This document shows positions 43,712 to 53,116 of a stretch of 64,000 bases of DNA, in pieces; the stretch's first letter is position 1, and each line of letters starts with the position of its first letter. The notes under the pieces were generated by a model, which did no database searches, was not told where the DNA came from, and saw only the letters and a list, made by a program, of their open reading frames with translations. Source of the stretch: Paeniglutamicibacter psychrophenolicus. Its GTDB lineage: Bacteria; Actinomycetota; Actinomycetes; Actinomycetales; Micrococcaceae. The position numbers were made by a program, and so were the translations under genes. The DNA lies in contig NZ_JAGIOE010000001.1 of the NCBI RefSeq assembly GCF_017876575.1, forward strand, positions 2,170,001-2,234,000. Reading direction: 5' to 3'.

Positions 43712-44269
43712 TTAGTTGGACGGCTGCTGGTTGCTGATGGACTGTTGGACAAGCCTGAAGGTGATCCCCGACAAATTCGTCGAGAGATTCGCACCGTCCA
43801 ATTTTTCCGTCTCCTCCGGCAGGGTAACGGTCACCTTGGCGGTGAACTTCCCGTCAGTGGCAGGCGTCAAAGGTTCCGGGAATTCCTTGCCGTCCTTGAA
43901 CAGTTCCGGTTTTTCGATTTCGAGGAAGCTGTCCACTGCTTTTTTCCCTCCACCGATTTTGGTGGCCACGCCGGCGACGTCGTCGACAGTGAGTTCGGCC
44001 TCCATGAGGTCTCCCTCCAAGGTCACCTCGACAGGCTGGGTCAAGGTGAGCTTGTCGCCCGGGACCACCTTGTACGTGCTGAGGACGACATCGGTTCCCG
44101 CGGCGTTTTCCCACGTGCCGGTCCCGGCCTTAAGAGTCATGTTTCCGGACGTGATCGTGCCGGCGTGCGCCGTGGCTTCGACGTTCCACACTGCGAGTGT
44201 GCTGCCTCCGCCAATCAGCAACGCAATGCCCAGCCCCGTGGCCAATGCGCCCTTAGTCATCTTATTCAT
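43712..44269 (-). CDS. SipW-dependent-type exported protein (TasA/CotN-like group), first gene of operon
   Basis: A 185-residue protein. MNKMTKGALATGLGIALLIG is followed by GGSTLAVWNVEATAHAGTIT and SGNMTLKAG, the pattern of SipW-cleaved secreted proteins. The mature part is beta-rich and acidic, with a Lys/Glu-rich middle (KAVDSFLEIEKPELFKDGKE). It ends SISNQQPSN. AAAGG lies 6 bases before the ATG. It leads an operon of two such proteins, the signal peptidase and a third exported protein. Possibly a fibre or surface-layer subunit (inference from the Bacillus TasA system). Confidence 0.78.
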   Translation of the reverse strand: MNKMTKGALATGLGIALLIGGGSTLAVWNVEATAHAGTITSGNMTLKAGTGTWENAAGTDVVLSTYKVVPGDKLTLTQPVEVTLEGDLMEAELTVDDVAGVATKIGGGKKAVDSFLEIEKPELFKDGKEFPEPLTPATDGKFTAKVTVTLPEETEKLDGANLSTNLSGITFRLVQQSISNQQPSN

Positions 44270-45829
44270 TTTTACCTTTGTACTTCTTTTCTGTCGCCGG
44301 CCCCCATGACCGGCAGAAAATAACTATGCCGGACAATCCTCAAGATTGGCGCAAGATTTCACAAAAGGACTACTCAACGTCGAAGAAAATCGCCCGATGC
44401 CAAAGTTGAACCAACCTTGTGCAATAATTTCGCCCTCTCCCTACCGACCGGTAGTCATCCTGACTCACGGGCTCCAATGTTGCGGGACGCCATGGAAAGA
44501 AAACGTGTGTTCATCGCAGTCCTGTCGGATCTGGCCAAGGATGACGGACTCGAAGTCGCCGTCCGATTCATCTGCGACTTCGAGACCCATTCGCCGCCGG
44601 CGGATTCACACGGTGCACGGAGGCCACGATGAGGCCGCACCAATGGAATCGTTCCTGTCGTTGTGCGCGGGGCTTCGATGATCGGAGCCCCGCCTCCGTC
44701 CGACCGCACGGACCGGGACCGCGGCTTGCGGCTTGGCCCGAATGAGCCCGGTTGGGGCAACGCCCCCAGCTCCCGGCGTCGCCGGACGATCTTGGGGACC
44801 GAACCATGAAAACAATGTCCTCAAGCTGCGCCTGATGATCGTGATGCTGCCGGACGTGCCGCTCATGTTGCCGGCGCAGGGCCATATCAATACCCAAGGC
44901 CACATAGATACTCCGGCGAGCTCCACGCCACAACGGAGACTTCGCCCACTCCGTCACGAGTTGTCGCTAGCCAAATTCTTCCGGCCGACCCACCCCGCGG
45001 ACTTGGCATGACGATTCAAGTTCCCGTAACTCGCGGAAGGGTTGGGCCTCTTTGGGTTTTCGCCGTGACAGGCGCCTCATGGGGGAGTCTTTGGCTCCAT
45101 GCATTGGTGCGCCCCGAAGTAGCTGAACACTTCGCTGCCTTCGATCGGATTGCGTTCCCCGGGGACAAATGGGTGCCCGGGCACGACCTCGAGGGCGTTC
45201 GGGCGCAAGTGCAATGGGCGCTCGACCGCGGATGCAAGATACTCGACCGGGAAGGGCTCGCGGGCGGTATGGCCGTCTTGCCCGCCATGCTGTCGTTGAG
45301 GAACGCTCGAATCGTCGGGCAGGGAAGGAGGAAACGGTCAGCCGCTGGTATCTCCTTGGGGGGTGCCGGCGCTTGAACGTGTGGGTGTGTGCTCGCCGGC
45401 AAACGGATTCCGGGGAAGCCGGGAAGGCCGCGCCGATAGCGCAGAAGCGCACCCGTGCGTTCCGTTCCAAGCTTGTGCACCCCCCTCATGGGGGTCAGCT
45501 TTGACCAACTCGTTGCCATTAGAACCGGTTGGTCACCCATGGCTACAAGATGCTCCACGGTTTCAAGCCGGAGGCCACCACTGGATCCAACCCCCGAGTC
45601 GCGGGGGAGTGCCGTTGGCGAGTTGAAGCGAGTGTCATGGCCGGGAACCAACGATCACGACCCAGGGGGTTGACCGCTGGCCGTGGTGAGCAACCTCCGA
45701 AGCGAAGCTGTGGATGCCGGAAGAATGGCTGTGGTCTCTAGACCCCGTCGATAGACGTAGCGAGCCGAACCGGGCAAACTCGCGCATTTCTACTGCCGGG
45801 ATATTCCGTGGCCGTGCTTTCGGAAGGGA
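44270..45829. other. Long gene-poor stretch, with one strong hairpin
   Basis: About 1.56 kb without a gene I can support. Several frames of 60-210 codons are open on both strands, but none shows a recognisable domain, a ribosome site or the codon bias of the neighbours, and they overlap each other. One perfect hairpin stands out: CTCGAAGTCGC (44549-44559) with GCGACTTCGAG (44574-44584). The promoter of the minus-strand operon must lie near 44300-44400. No tRNA-like T-loop sequence was seen. The stretch may contain decayed genes. Confidence 0.5.
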
Positions 45830-46339
45830 CTACGAAATCGAGGAACCGCTGTGCTGGATTGCGCCGGTCTCGCAAACGCGATCCGGGTCCGACCCGGATT
45901 CGGCGGCAGGACGAGACTCCAACTGCGGGTCAGTGTGCAGTCTGTGCAGGAAGAAGTGGATGCCGATGCCGAGGGCCACGCCCATGGTGTTGGCCACGAT
46001 GTCCATCGGCGAGGCAAAGCGGTTCGGCAACAACAATGCCTGGCCCAGCTCAATGAGGCAAGACGCAGCGAAACCGGCAACCAGTGCGTGCGACCACTTC
46101 TTGGTCCATGCGGCCGCGAGGTATCCGAACGGGAGGAAAAGCAGGATGTTCGCGCCGAATTCAATCTTGTTGTAACCGATGAAGGAGGGCATGCCGTGTG
46201 CGTGGAGCCAACCGATGACATTGGCCAGGCTCCCGCTCACGGGTTGATCCACCGGGGTCGGCCAAAAGGCGATCATCGCCAGCGCCAGGAGGTAGGCGAG
46301 GGCAAGGAGCGCTGCGAAACGGAGATGCGACTTGGTCAT
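45830..46339 (-). CDS. VanZ-like membrane protein
   Basis: A 169-residue protein with four membrane helices (about 5-25, 48-68, 78-98, 110-130). The segments YNKIEFGANILLFLPFGYLA and SCLIELGQALLLPNRFASPM followed by DIVANTMGVALG are the VanZ family core, with conserved Glu, Asn and Asp in or near the helices. VanZ homologues are linked to teicoplanin resistance in enterococci, but most family members have no known role. The ATG at 46339 is chosen over an upstream start because the membrane part then begins at once. Confidence 0.87.
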   Translation of the reverse strand: MTKSHLRFAALLALAYLLALAMIAFWPTPVDQPVSGSLANVIGWLHAHGMPSFIGYNKIEFGANILLFLPFGYLAAAWTKKWSHALVAGFAASCLIELGQALLLPNRFASPMDIVANTMGVALGIGIHFFLHRLHTDPQLESRPAAESGSDPDRVCETGAIQHSGSSIS

Positions 46340-46496
46340 GGGGCTCAGACGGATCGGGGTGTACGGAAAAGTGGTCGGCCGCATGGCCTGCGGCCCGCCA
46401 CCCAAGGCAAGTCTACGGCAGGGCACCTGGGGTACCGGGCCGTGCGGACCCGCGGAATTCCCCGGATTCCGGTGGCCGCGCGCTAGCATTGCCACC

Positions 46497-47045
46497 ATGG
46501 AACCCGCCGCGACCCAGAACCCGAACCCTGACGAAGCCGGCCTCGTGCGCCGGGCGGTCGAGCAGGACGCAGGGGCCCTGGCCGAGGCACTGGTGCAGGC
46601 CTGGCGGGCAGCCTACCCAGGCATCATCGACGCGGATTTCCTGGAATCCATGGACGTGCAGCAGATCTCCGGCCGCTGGGCGCACTCGCTCGGGCGGGAC
46701 ACCGGGGAGAAACCCCTGGTTGCGGTCCTGGACGGCGAGGTCGTGGGCTTTTGCCAGTTCGGCGTGCCACGGGACGAATCCGCCAAAGGCACCGGGGAAC
46801 TGTATGCGCTGAACCTGCTCCCGGCCTGCTGGGGCCGCGGGCTGGGAACCTTGCTGCTGCTCGAGGCCACGGCTGCGCTGCGCCGACTGGGATACTCGAC
46901 GGCCTACCTGTGGGTGGCCGAGGGGAACCGGCGGGCCATGGACCTCTACGAGCGCCACGGCTGGCACGACACTGGAACCATGAAGGAAGATGCGCGGTTC
47001 ACTCCGGGCTTGCCCGAGCGCCGCTTCGCCATCGACCTGGCCTGA
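46497..47045 (+). CDS. GNAT-family N-acetyltransferase
   Basis: A 182-residue enzyme using acetyl-CoA. After an N-terminal segment (GLVRRAVEQDAGALAEALVQ and AWRAAYPGIIDADFL, the usual opening of RimI-like GNATs), the acetyl-CoA loop is seen as LLPACWGRGLGTLLLLEATA, with the Q/RxxGxG/A motif as WGRGLG. The end AMDLYERHGWHDTG is the conserved GNAT tail. The acceptor is unknown. TAGCAT ends 7 bases before the ATG and no ribosome site is present, suggesting a leaderless message. Confidence 0.9.
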   Translation: MEPAATQNPNPDEAGLVRRAVEQDAGALAEALVQAWRAAYPGIIDADFLESMDVQQISGRWAHSLGRDTGEKPLVAVLDGEVVGFCQFGVPRDESAKGTGELYALNLLPACWGRGLGTLLLLEATAALRRLGYSTAYLWVAEGNRRAMDLYERHGWHDTGTMKEDARFTPGLPERRFAIDLA

Positions 47046-47075
47046 GCCGGGCGGCGGGTGGTCCCGATTGCCCGG

Positions 47076-47876
47076 CTAGTCAAAGGGCGTATGCGGGCGC
47101 GCCAGGCGCTTGCCGTCGAGGATGAAATCGGTCCGCTCGCTGTAGAAGCACACCAGCCCGGCGATCGCGGCGGCCTCGGGAAGCGGGTTGGCGTAGCTCC
47201 ACGCCACGTCCCGGCCGCCGCTTGCCGGGGCCCAGTAATTGGCCGTGCCCTTGTAGGGGCACTTGCTGGAACTGTCCGTGCCCACCAGCGCATCCCACTG
47301 GACCTCGCCGGGCCGCACGTAGTAGCGGGTCGGCACATGCGTCTCGAAAAGCAGCTTGGGGTGCCGGGTCTCGGCCAGCAGCATGCCCTCTAGCTCGACG
47401 CGCAGGTGCCTGCTCGAGGCCAGGACCTCGACCCGCTTGAATGGGTCGCGCGGGTGCGCATCGATGGGCTCGTCCTCCTCGAACCAATCAAACGCCCTGA
47501 AGTCGAAGGCGACGAAGCCCTGCAGCACGGGGTCCGACAGCCGGAAGGCCGCGCCCGGAAGCGTGCGCCCGCCAACCTTGACATCCAGCGCCGCCCCTTC
47601 TGCGGTGTGCAGCGCGAAGGCGTCCTCCGGGGTCAGGATCCCGGTCTTGGCCGGGACCTCGGGGCCGGTGCCGGACGTCGGCACCAGGTGCGCCTGCACA
47701 CTGGATTCGGGGACCGCATAGATCGGCACGACGCGCCGCGGTTCCCACACAAGCACGGCGGAGGACGTGTCAAGGACCGGGGTCTTCCCGAAGTTGGCCC
47801 GCACCCGTTTCTGTGTCGGTTCGTACCGGAGCATGGGCAAGGACTGGTTGATCAGGTCTGAGATTCGGGTGGCCAC
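47076..47876 (-). CDS. DUF427-family protein (two DUF427-like units)
   Basis: A 266-residue protein. The C-terminal half is a typical DUF427 domain: ETRHPKLLFETHVPTRYYVR, DSSSKCPYKGTANYW with the family Cys-Pro-Tyr-Lys-Gly, and VAWSYANPLPEAAAIAGLVC then FYSERTDFILDG. The N-terminal half resembles a diverged second copy (VLVWEPRRVVPIYAVPESSV). No biochemical function is established for the family. GTG start; on the minus strand CATACT ends 6 bases upstream, again suggesting a leaderless transcript. Convergent with the acetyltransferase gene. Confidence 0.88.
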   Translation of the reverse strand: MATRISDLINQSLPMLRYEPTQKRVRANFGKTPVLDTSSAVLVWEPRRVVPIYAVPESSVQAHLVPTSGTGPEVPAKTGILTPEDAFALHTAEGAALDVKVGGRTLPGAAFRLSDPVLQGFVAFDFRAFDWFEEDEPIDAHPRDPFKRVEVLASSRHLRVELEGMLLAETRHPKLLFETHVPTRYYVRPGEVQWDALVGTDSSSKCPYKGTANYWAPASGGRDVAWSYANPLPEAAAIAGLVCFYSERTDFILDGKRLARPHTPFD

Positions 47877-48094
47877 GGCGCCAGTATGCGCGCGCCCGGC
47901 GCGGTGGTCAAGAGAGAACATTGCTTGCAGCGGGACCGGAAGCATTCCGGCGCCCAACCCTAAACAAACGGGCCACTTGTTGGTAGGTTCGGGAGGACAT
48001 CACGGATGCAGCTTGTTGGTCTTGGGGACCACGAATGGGGGATTGGGGGCGTCGTGTTTGTTGTGCGATTCTTCGGCCGTGGCGGGGCAACCAC

Positions 48095-49534
48095 ATGAGC
48101 GCCGCCAACCACTACGACGTGCTGCGCGTGAGCACCACGGCACCGGTGGCGGTGATCAGGGCGGCCCACCGGGCCCTGATGCGTGAACACCACCCGGATG
48201 CCGGTGGCGCCACCGACGCGATGGCCAAGTCGTTGAACGAGGCCCTGCGGGTGTTGGCCGACGAAAGGCTGCGAGCCGCCTACGACGCCGCGCTCGCCGG
48301 CGATGCCGATGCCGAGCGAACGCGCCGGACCGCCGAAGACCAGGCCAAGGCGAACACAGACGCGAGAGCCAAAAGCCAGCGCGACCGTGAGCGAGAACGC
48401 GTTCGCGCCGAGGCCGGGGCCCGTGCCGAGGCGGCGGCCCGGACCAGGGAGAAATGGTTGGAGTACCGGGACCCGGCAAGCCCTGCCGGTTTCAACGTCT
48501 TTGAACGCAACCGGATCAACCTTTCCGCGATGGATTGGTACACGCGTGACTATCCGCCGCTGGGGATCCGGGACGGATCCGCCAAGCGGGCGGGCCCCCT
48601 GCGGTTCCTGGCCTGGTTCCTGCTGGAACTCAACATCATTCTTGCGGGCCTCTTCGTGGCCGGCATCGTGGCGGGCAGCGCCTCGCCGGCCTGGTGGAGG
48701 ATCGCGCTGCTGGTGCTGTTGGTTCCGGTGGCGGCGCTGGCCGGCGGCTGGGCCAGGGCCCGCGCCCGCGGACGCGGACTCGTGCGCTACCTGTTGTTCC
48801 TTGGCTTCGCCGGGGGGATCCTGGTCCCGGCGCTCGTCGACGGGCGCGCGGGAATGCTTGCGGCCATCGGCTGGCTGGGCCTGTATCTGCTGACCGTCGA
48901 GATCCTGCGCGCCAGCGCCACCCGGCTCCGGCGCCCGGATGCGAAGGAGTTGCTGGGCCTGGAGGAAATCACCGGCTACAACCACTGGGACCTGGGCGCC
49001 TCCGATACCGGCGACGCTGCCGGCAACGGCGGCATCCATCCGGGGAAGATCGCGGAGTTGCTCACCGGCCAGCTGCTCGAATCACTGCACGTGGTTCCCG
49101 GTGCCAGGACGCTGGCCGGTCTGTCCGTCCCCGGGAATCCGCAGCTGCACATCGGCCATGCGGTGCTGTGCGGGGACAGGCTGGCCCTTGTCGATTCGCG
49201 CTGCTGTCCCGGGGGACAGTACTACTGGTGGGAAAACCAGCTGGTCTGCAAGCTGCCCGGCGACGCCCCGGTCTTCCTGTCCCATCCCTTCCCTGGAGCC
49301 GTTCAGGAATACCGTGCCCGGTTTCCCGAGCTGAAGGTGCGGGGCTGGTCGGTGTTCCACCCGATGGACGGCGCGGCGGTGTTGGTCAACAACCGGGCCA
49401 CCGGCGCAAATCCGCGGCTGGCGACGGCTGAGGCGTTCCTGGAAGAGGCCGGGGAATGGCTTGGCGACGGACCTGCACACATCGTGGACCGGGTGGCGCT
49501 CACGCGCCTGGTCAACGGCTTCGGCGCCCGGTGA
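48095..49534 (+). CDS. J-domain membrane protein with NERD-like C-terminal domain
   Basis: A 479-residue protein. Residues about 4-65 are a DnaJ J domain with the HPD motif in ALMREHHPDAGG, so it can probably stimulate an Hsp70. A highly charged Arg/Ala/Glu coiled coil follows (about 70-130). Three or four membrane helices lie at about 185-280 (ELNIILAGLFVAGIVAGSAS; IALLVLLVPVAALAGGWARA). The C-terminal part (LHIGHAVLCGDRLALVDSRC, then CPGGQYYWWENQ) looks somewhat like a nuclease-related NERD domain, but this is a weak impression. The ATG is chosen because the J domain starts directly after it. Confidence 0.75.
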   Translation: MSAANHYDVLRVSTTAPVAVIRAAHRALMREHHPDAGGATDAMAKSLNEALRVLADERLRAAYDAALAGDADAERTRRTAEDQAKANTDARAKSQRDRERERVRAEAGARAEAAARTREKWLEYRDPASPAGFNVFERNRINLSAMDWYTRDYPPLGIRDGSAKRAGPLRFLAWFLLELNIILAGLFVAGIVAGSASPAWWRIALLVLLVPVAALAGGWARARARGRGLVRYLLFLGFAGGILVPALVDGRAGMLAAIGWLGLYLLTVEILRASATRLRRPDAKELLGLEEITGYNHWDLGASDTGDAAGNGGIHPGKIAELLTGQLLESLHVVPGARTLAGLSVPGNPQLHIGHAVLCGDRLALVDSRCCPGGQYYWWENQLVCKLPGDAPVFLSHPFPGAVQEYRARFPELKVRGWSVFHPMDGAAVLVNNRATGANPRLATAEAFLEEAGEWLGDGPAHIVDRVALTRLVNGFGAR

Positions 49535-49677
49535 CTTCACCTCCTTGCCGCGGCGGGAATCGGGTGTGAACCACCGGTGACGGCCGCTTTGTCCCGGGTT
49601 TATCATGGGGGCAGGCGTTGGGCACAGCATGCCGCGAGAGGCGGGATGGAGCCCCGGCCGGCCCCAAGGAGCCCACG

Positions 49678-50490
49678 ATGAGCGACACCGACCAATCCAT
49701 CAGGCGCTACACCTCCGGCAACCTGCGCGAGCGGCTCTACGCGGCGCTGCGCAGCGCCGGGAAGGAACCGGAGGTCCTGCTTCCGGGGGACCTGGGCGAC
49801 GCCGACCAGTTCCACTCCGGCGGCGCCAACGCCACCGCGGAGGTGGCCCGGGCGGCAGGCATCGGCCTCGGGACCCGCGTGCTGGACGTGGGGGCCGGCA
49901 TCGGGGGCCCGGCGCGCCGCTTCGCGCAGCTCGGCGCGGTGGTCACCGGGGTCGACGTCACCGAGGAATTCGTGCTGCTGGCCCGGGAACTGAACGCCGC
50001 CTGCTCCATGGCCGGGTCCATCACGATGCTGCTGGCCCCGGCGCAGGCCACCAACCTGCCGGCGGGCTCCTTCGACGCGGCGACGATGCTGCACGTGGGC
50101 ATGAACCTGGAGAACAAGCCCGCGGTGTTCGCCGAGGTGCACCGGCTGCTGCGACCCGGGGGAGTGTTCGTCATCTACGACCTGATGGGCACCAACGCCC
50201 TGGACTACCCGATGCCGTGGGCCGACGCTGCCTCCGCGTCCTACGTGGAACCCGCCGAGGCGTACCACCGGCACCTGCGTGTGGCCGGATTCACTCCCGG
50301 GACCGACGAGGACCGCACCGCGGCGGTGCTGGCGTCGATGCCGGGGCCAGGCAAGGGCCCCGCGACGCCGCTGGGCGCCCCGATCCTGCTGGGCACCGAC
50401 CCCGTGGACCGGCTGGGCAACGTGGCCGCGGCCATGAAATCCGGTGCCGTGGCTCCGCGCATCCTGGTCTCGGTGCGCTCGGGCACGTGA
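49678..50490 (+). CDS. SAM-dependent methyltransferase (class I)
   Basis: A 270-residue enzyme. The SAM-binding motif I is RVLDVGAGIGGPARRFAQLG (about 62-81), with VVTGVDVTEEFVLLARELN as motif II and LLRPGGVFVIYDLMG as motif IV/post. The order and the GxGxGGxAR pattern resemble UbiE/sarcosine-type small-molecule methyltransferases. Substrate unknown. AAGGAG lies 6 bases before the ATG. Confidence 0.88.
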   Translation: MSDTDQSIRRYTSGNLRERLYAALRSAGKEPEVLLPGDLGDADQFHSGGANATAEVARAAGIGLGTRVLDVGAGIGGPARRFAQLGAVVTGVDVTEEFVLLARELNAACSMAGSITMLLAPAQATNLPAGSFDAATMLHVGMNLENKPAVFAEVHRLLRPGGVFVIYDLMGTNALDYPMPWADAASASYVEPAEAYHRHLRVAGFTPGTDEDRTAAVLASMPGPGKGPATPLGAPILLGTDPVDRLGNVAAAMKSGAVAPRILVSVRSGT

Positions 50491-50613
50491 GGGGCCCGGC
50501 GCGCGCGGCCCGGGTGCGGTGTGCCCCCACGTAGAATGTTTCACTGGCGCTGCCCCCCTGGCGTGCGGGACCACCCGCGCCGATGCGCACACGCAACACC
50601 TAAGGAGCACACC

Positions 50614-51858
50614 GTGGCCCAGCCGAAGAACCTGAAGAAACTCACCCGCGCCCGCATGGACCGCACCGGTGAGAGCTACACCACCGCCCGCAAGGCGATC
50701 CTGTCCGCGAAGCCCAACCGCCCGGCCAGCGCCCAGGATGCCGCCGACGCCGCCGCCGCGGCCCAGGAAGCCGAGCTGCCCGAGTACCCGGCACCCGGAA
50801 ACGTCCTGCAATACGACGCCGGGCTGTGGCACCGCGTGCTCACCCAGGCCGGGGTGAAGCACCCGCTGACCGGCGAGCCGATGAGCGAGGCGCTGCTGGC
50901 GGGGCTGGCCGGCGGCATCGGCTTCATGGTCTTCACCTTCGTCTACGAGGAGACGACCACGGCAACCATCGTCACCCGGGCGCACCCCGAGCCGTACACC
51001 GCGAACCTCTTGGCCCGCTGCGGGGCCAAGGCCATGGAGCGCACCACCGGCAGCGCCCGGCTGGCCGCCGACTACCTCGACGCCGGGCTGGATGCCGGCC
51101 GCGCCGTGGTCGTGCGCGCCTCCGTGGCCGCGCTGCCGTGGATCGATGCCGATGCCGTGGAGGAATCGGATTCCATCGACCTGGTCGTGGTCGGTGAACA
51201 CGGGGACGACCTGCTCATCGACGACGGCTCCGGCTCGCTGACCCCGATTTCCCCCGAGGACCTGGCCCTGGCCCGTTCCCGGCGCAAGAAGGACAAGCAC
51301 TGGCAGGCCTGGATCCCGGAGCGCACCGGGCCCGACGCCGCGGCCCTGGCCGCCTCCGTGCGCGAGGCCGTCGCGCAGACCACCGGGCGCCTGCTGGGCA
51401 CTTCCGAGCTGGAGGGCATCCCGGCGCACTTCGCCAAGAACTTCGGCGTCGCGGGAATGAACAACTGGGCCGAGCGCCTGCGCGACTCCACCACCAAGAA
51501 GGGCTGGACGCGGATCTTCGAGGACCCCGCACGCCTGGAATCGGGCCTGAACCAGATCCTGGGGTTCCTCACAGACACCCGCTTCGGCGGCGTGGGTGCC
51601 CTGCGCGGGCAATACGCCGACTTCCTCGCCGAGGCTTCCGCGCTGCCGGGCCTCGAGGCCCTGGGCGCGCACGCGGCCGACTACGCGCACCTGGCCCAGG
51701 ACTGGATCGTGTTCACCGACCTGGTGGATCCGCAGATCGAGGTGCAGGACCGCACCGGGCACTTCGCGGTGCTCGCCGACCAGCTGGAGGTCATCGCCGC
51801 GGGCGAGGAACGCGCAGCGAAGGCGCTCGCCGAGACCCTCGGAACCCTGGCCGGCTGA
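50614..51858 (+). CDS. DUF5926-like conserved actinobacterial protein
   Basis: A 414-residue soluble protein starting VAQPKNLKKLTRARMDRTGE, a conserved basic N-terminus in a family found across Actinobacteria, usually near guaB3 or similar genes. Other notable segments are EYPAPGNVLQYDAGLWHRVL and GIPAHFAKNFGVAGMNNWAE. It has no membrane segment and no catalytic motif I recognise. GTG start with AAGGAG upstream. It lies 90 bases before guaB3 with its own promoter in between. Confidence 0.72.
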   Translation: MAQPKNLKKLTRARMDRTGESYTTARKAILSAKPNRPASAQDAADAAAAAQEAELPEYPAPGNVLQYDAGLWHRVLTQAGVKHPLTGEPMSEALLAGLAGGIGFMVFTFVYEETTTATIVTRAHPEPYTANLLARCGAKAMERTTGSARLAADYLDAGLDAGRAVVVRASVAALPWIDADAVEESDSIDLVVVGEHGDDLLIDDGSGSLTPISPEDLALARSRRKKDKHWQAWIPERTGPDAAALAASVREAVAQTTGRLLGTSELEGIPAHFAKNFGVAGMNNWAERLRDSTTKKGWTRIFEDPARLESGLNQILGFLTDTRFGGVGALRGQYADFLAEASALPGLEALGAHAADYAHLAQDWIVFTDLVDPQIEVQDRTGHFAVLADQLEVIAAGEERAAKALAETLGTLAG

Positions 51859-51948
51859 AACGCGCCGCCGGGTCCGCGCCGACGCACCGCGGGCCCGGCG
51901 CGCACCGATGGGCGGCCCGGCCCGCCGGCGTGCTGATAGGGTGGTGCG

Positions 51949-53094
51949 GTGACTTACGAGATTGAAATCGGCCGTTCCAAGCGCGCAGCCCAGGCGTACT
52001 CCCTTGACGATGTGGCGATTGTTCCCAACCGCCGCACCCGTGACCCGCACGACGTGTCGGTGGCCTGGCAGATCGACGCCTACAAATTCGAGACCCCGAT
52101 CCTGGGTGCCCCCATGGACTCGGTCATGAGCCCGGCCACGGCCATCGCGCTGGGCAAGCTCGGCGGCCTGGGCGTGCTGAACCTCGAGGGCCTGTGGACC
52201 CGCTACGAGGACCCGACCAAGGTGCTCGAGGAAATCGCCGCCCTGAAGTCCGCCAACGGCGGCCACTTCGACCCGGCCATCACCGCGCGCCTGCAGGAAC
52301 TGTACGCAGCTCCCATCCAGCCCGAGCTGATCACCGCCCGCCTGGCCGAGATCCGCGACGCCGGGGTGACCGTGGCCGGCTCGCTGACCCCGCAGCGCAC
52401 CCAGGAACACTACAAGACTGTCGTGGCCGCAGGGGTCGACGTCTTCGTCATCCGCGGCACCACCGTTTCGGCCGAGCACGTCTCCAAGACCCACGAGCCG
52501 CTGAACCTCAAGCAGTTCATCTACGAGCTCGACGTCCCGGTCATCGTCGGGGGAGCGGCCGGCTACACCCCGGCCCTGCACCTGATGCGCACCGGCGCCG
52601 CCGGCGTGCTGGTCGGCTTCGGCGGCGGCGCCTCGGGCACCACCCGCCGCGCGCTGGGCATCCACGCGCCGATGGCCACCGCCATCTCCAACGTCGCAGC
52701 GGCCCGCCGCGACTACCTGGATGAGTCCGGCGGACGCTACGTGCACGTGATCGCCGACGGCGGCCTGGGCACCAGCGGCGACATCGTCAAGGCCATCGCC
52801 ATGGGCGCCGACGCCGTGATGCTCGGCACCGCACTGGCCCGCGCCGAGGAAGCTCCGGGAGCCGGCTGGCACTGGGGCATGGAGGCCACGCACGAGAACA
52901 ACCCGCGCGGGGACCGGGTCAAGGTCGGCACCGTGGCGCCGCTGCAGCAGCTGCTCTTCGGCCCCTCGCACCACACCAACGGAACCTCCAACCTGATCGG
53001 TGCGCTGCGCCGCTCGATGGCCACCACCGGCTATTCGGACCTGAAGGAATTCCAGCGCGTCGACGTCGTGGTTTCCCCCTACGAGGCCGACTAG
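51949..53094 (+). CDS. guaB3: GuaB3-type IMP dehydrogenase-related protein
   Basis: A 381-residue TIM-barrel paralogue of GuaB without the CBS domains. It begins EIEIGRSKRAAQAYSLDDVA and shares PILGAPMDSVMSPATAIALG and VIADGGLGTSGDIVKAIAMG with IMPDH. The loop that holds the catalytic Cys in GuaB (GSICTTR) reads GGGASGTTRRALG here (about residues 225-237), so the Cys is replaced by Gly and ordinary IMPDH chemistry is doubtful. Its role in GMP metabolism is unproven. GTG start; TAGGGT (51937-51942) ends 6 bases before it and no ribosome site is present, suggesting a leaderless message. A strong terminator follows. Confidence 0.92.
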   Translation: MTYEIEIGRSKRAAQAYSLDDVAIVPNRRTRDPHDVSVAWQIDAYKFETPILGAPMDSVMSPATAIALGKLGGLGVLNLEGLWTRYEDPTKVLEEIAALKSANGGHFDPAITARLQELYAAPIQPELITARLAEIRDAGVTVAGSLTPQRTQEHYKTVVAAGVDVFVIRGTTVSAEHVSKTHEPLNLKQFIYELDVPVIVGGAAGYTPALHLMRTGAAGVLVGFGGGASGTTRRALGIHAPMATAISNVAAARRDYLDESGGRYVHVIADGGLGTSGDIVKAIAMGADAVMLGTALARAEEAPGAGWHWGMEATHENNPRGDRVKVGTVAPLQQLLFGPSHHTNGTSNLIGALRRSMATTGYSDLKEFQRVDVVVSPYEAD

Positions 53095-53116
53095 CACTTT
53101 AGGATCCACGCCGGGG

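Noticed and set aside
44455-44957. Minus-strand frames of 100-130 codons upstream of the SipW operon
   Set aside because: No domain pattern, no ribosome site and no codon bias; a remnant gene cannot be excluded but is not supported.
45008-45673. Several overlapping open frames (both strands, up to 211 codons)
   Set aside because: Composition is that of antisense or non-coding G/C-rich DNA; no start signals, no recognisable motifs, and frames conflict with each other.
49603-53109. Minus-strand open frame of 1168 codons
   Set aside because: It is antisense to four well-supported genes; long open antisense frames are normal in high-G/C DNA.
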